From: Flavobacteriaceae bacterium
Lineage (GTDB): Bacteria > Bacteroidota > Bacteroidia > Flavobacteriales > Weeksellaceae
Reading direction: 5' to 3'
NCBI GenBank assembly: GCA_031273305.1
Contig: JAISSC010000008.1
Span: forward strand, 1 to 12,118
Length of the DNA: 12,118 bases
The notes below the pieces were generated by a model. The model worked only from the letters and a program-made list of their open reading frames with translations, had not been told where the DNA came from and made no database searches. Position 1 is the stretch's first letter. Every line of letters begins with the position of its first letter. The position numbers and the translations under genes were made by a program. This document shows, one piece after another, positions 1 to 5,840 of this stretch.

Positions 1-147
1 GGTTATATCCAGTCCTAATTCTTTTTCTATCTCAGCCAGAGCTACCCATAACTTTCTCCAAGTGGTAAATTTTTTCTCAGGTGAAAAATTATACAGCATC
101 TCGTCACTGCAATAGCGACTTTCCAAAGGATTTTGATATTTGTTCAT
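1..147 (-). CDS. purB: Adenylosuccinate lyase, N-terminal 49 residues (runs off the left edge)
   Basis: Adenylosuccinate lyase splits SAICAR to AICAR and adenylosuccinate to AMP, each time releasing fumarate, in cytosolic purine synthesis. Only the first 49 codons are present; the frame is open to base 1. The start is the ATG at 147-145. The visible peptide begins MNKYQNPLESRYCSDEM and continues with a FTTWRKLWVALAEIEKELGL segment. This resembles the N-terminus of the animal/human ADSL type (NPL-SRY-S-EM, then F-TWR-LW--LAE-E--LGL) rather than the E. coli type with its SPIDGRY start. The comparison is from memory of the families. The signature and catalytic residues lie outside the window. 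A TACTTTTG -7 element sits about 30 bases upstream, so the gene can be transcribed independently of ligA, which lies upstream in the same orientation. Confidence 0.85.
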   Translation of the reverse strand, partial: MNKYQNPLESRYCSDEMLYNFSPEKKFTTWRKLWVALAEIEKELGLDIT

Positions 148-176
148 TACGGTTTTTTTTGAGTTTAAAATTCTCC

Positions 177-184
177 CAAAAGTA
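177..184 (-). promoter_or_regulatory. Bacteroidota -7 promoter element for purB
   Basis: On the minus strand this reads TACTTTTG, a full match to the Bacteroidota -7 consensus TAnnTTTG. It lies 30 bases before the purB ATG. No clear TTTG -33 element is found at the usual 19-21 base spacing, so the call rests on the -7 box and its position. Confidence 0.5.
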
Positions 185-198
185 AGGATTAAAATTTA

Positions 199-231
199 GG
201 TAACCATAAAATAACGTAGGTTATGGTTAAC
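199..231. promoter_or_regulatory. Inverted repeat upstream of the purB promoter, possible operator or hairpin
   Basis: TAACCATAA (201-209) and TTATGGTTA (221-229) are perfect inverted 9-mers around an 11-base centre; the flanking G199 and C231 can also pair. In purB orientation the pair spans roughly the -30 to -60 region of the TACTTTTG promoter. This would suit a dimeric regulator. No T-run follows on either strand, so an intrinsic terminator for ligA is less likely. Confidence 0.35.
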
Positions 232-325
232 AAAAAAGGGGAAGCATACAACAAAAAAAATACGATAAACTACTGGGGTTAAGATGAGCATTGAACGTGT
301 TGTCCTTGTTTATAGAAACAGATGA

Positions 326-343
326 GTTGAAACAGTTGAAACA
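326..343. repeat. Two tandem copies of a 9-mer
   Basis: GTTGAAACA occurs twice back to back in the ligA-purB gap. A further GAAACA lies just upstream (about 315-320). No function is apparent. Confidence 0.6.
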
Positions 344-394
344 AAATTTCTCGCTAAAATACTTACCTAACGACAATCAGAATGCTATATAAAT

Positions 395-2392
395 TTAAAT
401 ATCAATCAAATTCAAAAATTGATATTCATCCAGAATGGTTACTGTTCCCAGTTGTTGTGCTTTTTTAAATTTAGATCCCGGTTTTTCTCCTACCACCAGA
501 TAATTCAAATTTTTACTTACAGCTGATGCATTTTTTCCGCCGTTCTGTTCTACCATTTCCTCTGCCTGTTCACGAGTAAAAGCCGTTAATTTACCTGTAA
601 ATAAAAAGGATTTTCCTGCCAGAATATCGGAAATTACCGTTTGTGTATCTTCTGACTCAAATTGAAGTCCGGACTTTCTGAGCCTTTCTATTAACTCCAA
701 ATGTTCCTGATTAGAAAAATATTCCTTGATACTTAAAGCAATCTTTTCTCCAACATCTTCCGTGTTTACTAAATCTTCCATATCGGCTTCCCGGAGCTTA
801 TCTATGGATTTAAATCTCTTTGCCAGTTTTTTAGCAGTGGTTTCTCCTACATGCCGTATTCCCAGAGCATACAATACTTTCTCAAAAGGTATCTCTTTAG
901 ACTTTTCAATCCCGTTGATCATATTTTGCGCTGATTTATCCGCCATTCTATCCAAATCGATCAACAGTTCTTTTCTTAAATCATAAAAATCTGCAATAGT
1001 TCTGACCAAGTTTTTTTCATGCAGCATCAATACCGTTTCCGCACCTACACTGTCAATATTCATCGCCTTTCTGGAAACGAAATGCTCCAATCGCCCTACC
1101 ACCTGCGGAAGACAGTTTTCCTCATTAGGGCAGAAATGAGCCGCTTCTCCCTCTTTACGAATTAGAGGAGTTCCACAAACCGGGCAATTTTTTATAAATT
1201 CCAGCTTCACCGTTCCCGGCTCCCTTTTATCGTAATTAACGTCTACAATTTTCGGAATAATTTCTCCTCCTTTCTCTACAAATACAATATCATTGCTACG
1301 CAAATCTAAATTAGCGATAAAATCTTCATTATGCAATGAGGCTCTTTTAACCGTAGTACCGGCTAATTGTACCGGCTTCAGATTAGCCACTGGAGTAATA
1401 GCTCCGGTTCTACCTACCTGATAGTCAACGCTCAATAACTGAGTTTCCGCTTTTTCCGCCTTAAATTTATAGGCAATTGACCAACGAGGAGATTTAGCCG
1501 TATATCCTAACTCTTCCTGTTCTGAAATGGAATTGACCTTTACCACTATTCCGTCTATTTCAAAAGGTAAATGATGACGTTCCGTATTCCAATGCTCAAT
1601 AAACTTATATACCTCATCCAAGCCGGAACAAAGCCTTGCATAATTCCCTACTTTAAATCCCATTTCTTTGGCATTACGGAGCGAATCCCATTGGGTAGAA
1701 TATTGCATGTCCTCCGTAATGATATAATACAGATAACAATCCAATCCCCTTTTTGCCACTTCCGTATTGTCCTGAAGTTTCAAACTTCCACTTGCCGTAT
1801 TTCTTGGATTAGCATAGGGTTCCAAGCCTTCCTTTATCCTTTCTATATTAAGTTTTTCCAGAGATTTCTTAGGCATGATGATCTCTCCCCGTATAAAGAA
1901 CCGTTCAGGATATTTACCTGATAATTCTAAAGGTACGGAACGAATTGTCCGTACGTTCGGAGTAACATCATCCCCCTGAAAACCATCTCCTCTCGTTATA
2001 GCCTGTTTTAACACTCCGTTCTCATATAAAATACTGATGGAAAGTCCGTCATATTTAAGTTCGCAAACATACTCCACCGAATCGTGAATAGATTTGGATA
2101 TGCGTTCTGCCCAATCCTTAATATCCTCAAAAGAATAGCTGTTATCCAGAGAATACATTCTTTTTTCATGTACTACCGTAGGAAAGTTCTTAGTAATTTG
2201 CCCGCCTACCCGATGAGAAGGAGAATTTGGATCATCGTATTCGGGATACTCCTTTTCCAGTTGTTTCAGTTCTTCCAGCATTTTATCAAACTCATAATCT
2301 GAAACTTCCGATTGGTCTAATACGTAGTATTTATAATTAAGATTATTTATATCCTGCCTTAAAGCCTTAATTCTTGCCAGTATATTATTCAT
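395..2392 (-). CDS. ligA: NAD-dependent DNA ligase LigA
   Basis: LigA seals nicks between Okazaki fragments and during repair, using NAD+ as AMP donor. At 665 residues it is full length for the family and has every expected domain. Domain Ia carries Y22/Y23 and D32-Y33 of the NMN-binding region. The adenylation domain carries the active lysine in KYDG (K113), then the RGDG motif (134-137), the ANPRN-ASGSLK stretch (194-205) and the EIDGIVVKV motif (278-286). An OB fold is followed by a four-cysteine zinc finger (C403, C406, C421, C427). Helix-hairpin-helix repeats span about 440-560, and a BRCT domain fills about 590-665. The ATG at 2392 gives the usual MNN-I--L---I--LNYKYY start. The gene has its own TACTTTTG box 17 bases upstream and follows a repeat-rich gap downstream of the membrane-protein gene. 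Housekeeping and probably essential. Confidence 0.98.
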   Translation of the reverse strand: MNNILARIKALRQDINNLNYKYYVLDQSEVSDYEFDKMLEELKQLEKEYPEYDDPNSPSHRVGGQITKNFPTVVHEKRMYSLDNSYSFEDIKDWAERISKSIHDSVEYVCELKYDGLSISILYENGVLKQAITRGDGFQGDDVTPNVRTIRSVPLELSGKYPERFFIRGEIIMPKKSLEKLNIERIKEGLEPYANPRNTASGSLKLQDNTEVAKRGLDCYLYYIITEDMQYSTQWDSLRNAKEMGFKVGNYARLCSGLDEVYKFIEHWNTERHHLPFEIDGIVVKVNSISEQEELGYTAKSPRWSIAYKFKAEKAETQLLSVDYQVGRTGAITPVANLKPVQLAGTTVKRASLHNEDFIANLDLRSNDIVFVEKGGEIIPKIVDVNYDKREPGTVKLEFIKNCPVCGTPLIRKEGEAAHFCPNEENCLPQVVGRLEHFVSRKAMNIDSVGAETVLMLHEKNLVRTIADFYDLRKELLIDLDRMADKSAQNMINGIEKSKEIPFEKVLYALGIRHVGETTAKKLAKRFKSIDKLREADMEDLVNTEDVGEKIALSIKEYFSNQEHLELIERLRKSGLQFESEDTQTVISDILAGKSFLFTGKLTAFTREQAEEMVEQNGGKNASAVSKNLNYLVVGEKPGSKFKKAQQLGTVTILDEYQFLNLIDI

Positions 2393-2408
2393 ATCGTCGA
2401 ATATTTTT

Positions 2409-2416
2409 CAAAAGTA
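2409..2416 (-). promoter_or_regulatory. Bacteroidota -7 promoter element for ligA
   Basis: The minus strand reads TACTTTTG, identical to the boxes before purB and tssD, and lies 17 bases before the ligA ATG. No convincing -33 TTTG is seen at 19-21 bases. The position implies a very short leader. Confidence 0.45.
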
Positions 2417-2475
2417 ATAACAAAGATTGAATTTAGAAAACCTGATAACTATATCTGAAAAACATTTGGGTTAAC

Positions 2476-2496
2476 TTAACCTGAGTTCGGGATAAG
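2476..2496. repeat. Dispersed 21-bp repeat, copy 1
   Basis: This stretch (TTAACC, then GAGTTCGG, then ATAAG, with single differences between the blocks) matches 12032-12052 at 19 of 21 positions in the same orientation. Both copies lie in intergenic DNA close to the GCGAGG/GAAGCAA-type repeat, so they look like parts of one dispersed composite element. Confidence 0.6.
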
Positions 2497-2501
2497 ACGG
2501 A

Positions 2502-2528
2502 GCACGGCTTTGCGAAGCAAAGCCGTGC
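2502..2528. repeat. Perfect 12-bp inverted repeat (hairpin with GAA loop)
   Basis: GCACGGCTTTGC (2502-2513), then GAA, then GCAAAGCCGTGC (2517-2528) make a perfect 12-bp stem. It is GC-rich in an AT-rich setting. No T-tract follows on either strand, so it is not a textbook intrinsic terminator. It lies between the membrane-protein gene and ligA. It may protect the 3' end of, or attenuate, the panC-panD-membrane-protein transcript, or be a REP-like element. Confidence 0.75.
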
Positions 2529-2555
2529 AACTAATTGATATACAATAATTTAACT

Positions 2556-2625
2556 CGTCATTGAGAGGCAAAGCCGAAGCAATCTCATCTTATTGCGAGG
2601 AGGAACGATGAAGCAAATCCCTCAT
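2556..2625. repeat. Two degenerate tandem units of a dispersed GCGAGG/GAAGCAA repeat
   Basis: Unit 1 (2556-2589) contains CGTCATTGAGAGG and CGAAGCAATCTCAT. Unit 2 (about 2590-2625) contains TATTGCGAGG and GATGAAGCAAATCCCTCAT. They align with small indels. The type (CATTGCGAGG...GAAGCAATC) is a common short dispersed repeat in bacterial genomes, including Bacteroidota. Unit 2 reaches into the stop codon (2622-2624) of the membrane-protein gene. A related two-unit copy lies at 11972-12026. Confidence 0.6.
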
Positions 2626-3653
2626 ATCCCTGCTGCGATTTTTTTCTTATTTTTGGCGAGCATAAAGATGGAGATCAATCCCATAACGATCATTATGACC
2701 ATTTGCAATCCGTGTGTGAGAAGTGCATAAGAATAGCCTGTTTCTTTTCCCTCTTCGGCAGATTTCCCCAAGCTAAAGAATAAAGCCGAAAAACCTATCA
2801 TCATAGCACCGTGAAAGGCTCCGATTCCTCCCGATGCGGGAACCATCATCCCCAGTGTACCTATGGCAAGGATATAAAACCCGGTCTGTATGGGAATAAA
2901 AGAAGTTTCAGGTAAAGCAAAAACTACCACATAAGAAGCAAAAAAGTAACATATCCATATCCCGAAAGACAGTAGGATAAACTTTATCCGTTGTTTTAGT
3001 TTAAGTATTGAAATTAAGCCTGTTATAATCCCTTTCCCCAAGTCGATAATTTTTCTTGTAATGGAAAACCGTAATATTTTTTTCCTGAAGACAAGAAGCA
3101 TGGAACCTGATAAAATAAGGATTCCCGGAATTAGATAATAAAGGATATAATTTTTTTCTTCAGTCGGCTGGTCGGTTTCCCCCAGTAAATAAAAAAATGA
3201 CAGAAGAGAAGAATAATTAAAGACTAAGGACAGGAACAAGAACAATATCATGAAGAACAGATCAATGATACGTTCAGTGATTACAGTTCCGAAAGAATTG
3301 GTAAAAGGAACATCTTCCACTGTTTGTAGAGCCGTAGCCCGCCCCACTTCACCCATTCTCGGAATCCCCAGATTTAAAAAATATCCGAAAGAAAGTGCCC
3401 AAAGAGCATTTGAATTACTGACCTTATATCCCATAGGCTCTAAGAGTAAGTTCCAGCGGATAGCTCTTATCCAGTAAGCTCCGATTCCGAAAATTGCGGA
3501 AATTCCTATCCATATATAATTTGCCCTTTCAACTACGGAAATGGTTTTTTCAATAAAATCACCGCCCAGACTTCTGGAAACCAGATACATTAAACCTCCT
3601 GCAATAAGTATGGATAAAGCAATGGTAAGAATGTTTTTAAGTCTTTTGTTCAT
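2622..3653 (-). CDS. Polytopic membrane protein, LPG_synthase_TM / UPF0104 (YbhN-like) family
   Basis: This 343-residue protein is an integral inner-membrane protein with about eight hydrophobic segments, for example around 8-27, 46-62, 84-98, 129-146, 168-188, 224-246, 255-292 and 308-333. The motifs RMGEVGRA (99-106) and VPASGGIGAFHG (271-282) are typical of the family that includes YbhN, AglD-like proteins and the flippase part of MprF. There is no soluble aminoacyl-transferase domain, so it should not be called a lysylphosphatidylglycerol synthase. A lipid or lipid-linked precursor flippase is a plausible inference but is not shown. The ATG at 3653 lies only 12 bases after the panD stop, so the gene is almost certainly cotranscribed with panC and panD. 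Its 3' end touches a dispersed repeat. Confidence 0.88.
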   Translation of the reverse strand: MNKRLKNILTIALSILIAGGLMYLVSRSLGGDFIEKTISVVERANYIWIGISAIFGIGAYWIRAIRWNLLLEPMGYKVSNSNALWALSFGYFLNLGIPRMGEVGRATALQTVEDVPFTNSFGTVITERIIDLFFMILFLFLSLVFNYSSLLSFFYLLGETDQPTEEKNYILYYLIPGILILSGSMLLVFRKKILRFSITRKIIDLGKGIITGLISILKLKQRIKFILLSFGIWICYFFASYVVVFALPETSFIPIQTGFYILAIGTLGMMVPASGGIGAFHGAMMIGFSALFFSLGKSAEEGKETGYSYALLTHGLQMVIMIVMGLISIFMLAKNKKKIAAGI

Positions 3654-3665
3654 AAAAGTGCGACC

Positions 3666-4016
3666 TTATTCAATGCGATTGGTTTTTTCATTAGGAAAAA
3701 TAATGGCAGGTTGGAATTTTTTAGCTTCTTCCGGTTCCAATAAGGCATAGGCAATAATAATAATAATATCGCCTTTTTGAACTTTTCTGGCAGCAGGGCC
3801 GTTAAGGGTAATCTCACCGGAATCCCTGATACCTTTAATTATATAAGTTTCAAATCTTTCTCCGTTGTTCACATTTACAATGCTCACCTTTTCGCCGGGA
3901 ATCATTTTTGCAGCATCCATAAGGGCTTCATCAATGGTAATACTTCCTATATAATCCAGTTCTGCGCCCGTTATGGTCACTCTGTGAATTTTTGATTTTA
4001 AAACTTCAATAAGCAT
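3666..4016 (-). CDS. panD: Aspartate 1-decarboxylase proenzyme PanD
   Basis: PanD converts L-aspartate to beta-alanine, the amine half of pantothenate. It is made as a proenzyme that cleaves itself to create a pyruvoyl cofactor. The expected cleavage site Gly24-Ser25 is present in the conserved YIGSITID context. The start MLIEVLKSKIHRVTITGAELDY (K9, H11 and R12 included), Y58 and the NGPAARKVQKGD-I-I-Y stretch (72-89) are all family-typical. At 116 residues it is the usual length. The gene sits 48 bases after panC, the next enzyme of the same pathway, and 12 bases before the membrane-protein gene. Activation may need no partner here; no panM/panZ gene is visible in the window. Confidence 0.97.
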   Translation of the reverse strand: MLIEVLKSKIHRVTITGAELDYIGSITIDEALMDAAKMIPGEKVSIVNVNNGERFETYIIKGIRDSGEITLNGPAARKVQKGDIIIIIAYALLEPEEAKKFQPAIIFPNEKTNRIE

Positions 4017-4043
4017 TTTGCATTTTTATAGTTTTTCAAAGTA

Positions 4044-4051
4044 CAAATATA
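4044..4051 (-). promoter_or_regulatory. Possible internal -7 element between panC and panD
   Basis: The minus strand reads TATATTTG, a match to TAnnTTTG, 27 bases before the panD ATG. It could give panD and the downstream membrane-protein gene a secondary promoter. No -33 TTTG stands at the right distance, and AT-rich gaps yield such matches by chance. Confidence 0.3.
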
Positions 4052-4064
4052 TTATTTTTAATCA

Positions 4065-4907
4065 TTATCTTATTTGTATGTTGTCTATTAATCGGATTTC
4101 TCCGGCAAAGGCAGCAACAAAAGCCCTGTAACGGCTGTTTTCTTCAAACTTATCATGAGTTTGGAGTGTTTTTTCTTCGGCTATGGTGAAATATTCCAGC
4201 TTAAAATCGGAGTTTGAATATATTTTTTCAACTTCCGAAATTATTTGCTGAGGAGATAATTGAGAGCTTAATTCTTTGGCTTTTAATAAGGTATGGTAAA
4301 TAAAGACTGATCTTTCCTTAAATTCAGGAGATAACCTCATATTTCGAGAACTCATGGCTAATCCGCTTTCTTCCCTGACGATGGGAACTCCGATAATTTC
4401 TACGGGTAGTTTTTCATTTCTTACCATTTGTCGGATGATTTGTAACTGTTGGAAATCTTTTTCCCCAAAATAAGCCTTTGTAGGTTGCGTTTGCAATAAA
4501 AGTCTTTTTACTACCGTAGCCATACCCTGAAAATGTCCGGGACGAAAAGCACCTTCCATCACCGAGTCCAATCCTCCCAAGTCAATCGGGTCGTTTTCGA
4601 ATCCGCTGGGATACATATCTTCTACCTTAGGTAAATATACGGCATCGCAACCTGCGGATTCCAGTTTTTTTATATCGGTCTCTTCTGTTCTCGGATACTT
4701 TTCCAAGTCAGCAGAATTATTAAATTGAGTCGGATTTACAAAAATACTGCACAGAGTATATTGGTTTTCTTCAATAGCCTTTTTGATAAGAAAAAGATGC
4801 CCCTCATGCAACGCTCCCATAGTAGGTACAAAGCCGATAGTCAGTCTCTTAGCTCTAATGGATTGTACAAAATCAGTAAGTTCTTGTCTGCTTTTTAGTA
4901 TCAGCAT
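4065..4907 (-). CDS. panC: Pantothenate synthetase PanC
   Basis: PanC joins pantoate and beta-alanine using ATP, through a pantoyl-adenylate, to make pantothenate (vitamin B5). Landmarks from the ATG at 4907 are PTMGALHEGH (28-37, nucleotide-binding HIGH-like motif), FVNPTQF (56-62), FRPGHFQGMATVV (121-133), GEKDFQQLQ (148-156) and SSRNMRLS (186-193, KMSKS-like loop). At 280 residues it is full length. A GTG lies directly before this ATG (4910-4908) and could add one residue. I prefer the ATG because PanC proteins usually start within a few residues of the first strand. The gene heads a minus-strand group with panD and a membrane protein, and is divergent from the glycogen-synthase-like gene across about 115 bases. 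Confidence 0.97.
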   Translation of the reverse strand: MLILKSRQELTDFVQSIRAKRLTIGFVPTMGALHEGHLFLIKKAIEENQYTLCSIFVNPTQFNNSADLEKYPRTEETDIKKLESAGCDAVYLPKVEDMYPSGFENDPIDLGGLDSVMEGAFRPGHFQGMATVVKRLLLQTQPTKAYFGEKDFQQLQIIRQMVRNEKLPVEIIGVPIVREESGLAMSSRNMRLSPEFKERSVFIYHTLLKAKELSSQLSPQQIISEVEKIYSNSDFKLEYFTIAEEKTLQTHDKFEENSRYRAFVAAFAGEIRLIDNIQIR

Positions 4908-4976
4908 CACCTATATTTTTAATGACAAATATTATGCTTTTGAATGCAAACTTACTACACTTTCATTAATTTTTTG

Positions 4977-4984
4977 TAACTTTG
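4977..4984 (+). promoter_or_regulatory. -7 promoter element for the glycogen-synthase-like/DUF4270/glmS operon
   Basis: TAACTTTG matches TAnnTTTG and lies 38 bases before the ATG at 5023, in the gap divergent from panC. No clear -33 TTTG is found at the standard spacing. Confidence 0.5.
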
Positions 4985-5022
4985 TACTAACAAATATAAT
5001 CTAGCATACAACATACAATTTA

Positions 5023-5832
5023 ATGAGTTCAAAAAAAATACTACATGTAACTTCTGAATTAGTACCATATTTTAATGAGAACCCTATTTCATCAGGAGTT
5101 TACAATTTAGCCAAACAAATGTTTGCACAAGGGAACGATGTTAGAATTTTTATGCCGAGGTTCGGGTTAATAAATGAAAGGCGGTTTCAGCTCCACGAGG
5201 TAATCAGATTATCAGGAATGAATCTGATTATTAACGATTTGGATCAGCCGTTGGTGATTAAAGTAGCTTCTTTGCCGGGTGAAAGGATGCAGGTGTATTT
5301 TATAGAAAATAAGGAGTATTTTAAAAGAAAAGCTACGTATCAGGATGATTCCAACCGGTGGTTTGAAGATAATGACGAAAGATCCGTTTTTTTTACCAAA
5401 GGTGTTTTGGAGACCATAAAAAAATTAAATTGGATCCCTGATGTAATTCACGTACACGGGTGGATGTCCAGTTTTTTACCTATCTACTTAAGAACCAATT
5501 ACGCAAGCGATGCCTTTTTCAGTGATATAAAGATAATTACATCCGTGTATAATCATGGAAGCGGAGGCATTTTTAGTGAAAATCTGAAAGATATTTTAGA
5601 ATTTGATAATATAGATACAGACAAACTCATGTACCTGACTAATAATTCTTACGTTAGCGTGATAAAAGAAGCCATGAAAGATTCAGATGCAGTAGTGAAA
5701 GGAGAAGAGATTTTATTGGATGAGCTGGAAGATTTGTTCAATCAGTTAGATAACCCTAAATTTGATTTCGTTCAAAATGAAAATGTGGAAGAGATCTATC
5801 AGGACACTAATGAGATAAACATTCAAGAGTAA
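5023..5832 (+). CDS. Glycogen/starch synthase-like protein, GT5 N-terminal domain only
   Basis: The 269 residues match the N-terminal Rossmann half of GT5 glycogen/starch synthases. The start KKILHVTSELVPY (4-16) matches the first strand. The stretch FEDNDERSVFFTKGVLE (114-130) and WIPDVIHVHGWMSSFLPIYL (137-156) match the family's DN-ERF-FF--A-LE and PD--H-HDWH regions. Two features are odd. The nucleotide-sugar loop K-GGL-DV is replaced by NENPISSGVYNLA (18-30), so the key lysine is lost. The HDWH motif is HGWM. The whole C-terminal donor-binding domain is absent; the tail (about 225-269) is acidic and probably flexible. Proteins of this size annotated as glycogen/starch synthase are known in Bacteroidota, so this is not an obvious truncation. 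Catalysis as a glycogen synthase is doubtful; a binding or regulatory role is possible. It stands 8 bases before a DUF4270 lipoprotein gene, with glmS next. Confidence 0.8.
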   Translation: MSSKKILHVTSELVPYFNENPISSGVYNLAKQMFAQGNDVRIFMPRFGLINERRFQLHEVIRLSGMNLIINDLDQPLVIKVASLPGERMQVYFIENKEYFKRKATYQDDSNRWFEDNDERSVFFTKGVLETIKKLNWIPDVIHVHGWMSSFLPIYLRTNYASDAFFSDIKIITSVYNHGSGGIFSENLKDILEFDNIDTDKLMYLTNNSYVSVIKEAMKDSDAVVKGEEILLDELEDLFNQLDNPKFDFVQNENVEEIYQDTNEINIQE

Positions 5833-5840
5833 AGTAAAAT

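Noticed and set aside
199..231. Rho-independent terminator for ligA
   Set aside because: The 9-bp stem is A/T-rich, the loop is 11 bases and no T-tract follows in the ligA direction.
1571..1921. Open frame on the plus strand inside ligA
   Set aside because: It is fully antisense to a conserved domain of LigA; composition is typical of a shadow frame.
2556..2625. CRISPR array
   Set aside because: There are only two imperfect units without regular spacers, and no cas gene nearby.
5023..5832. Glycogen synthase gene broken by a frameshift
   Set aside because: The next gene begins 8 bases later with a clear lipoprotein signal, no C-terminal GT5 half is encoded in any frame nearby, and short forms of about this size are known in Bacteroidota.
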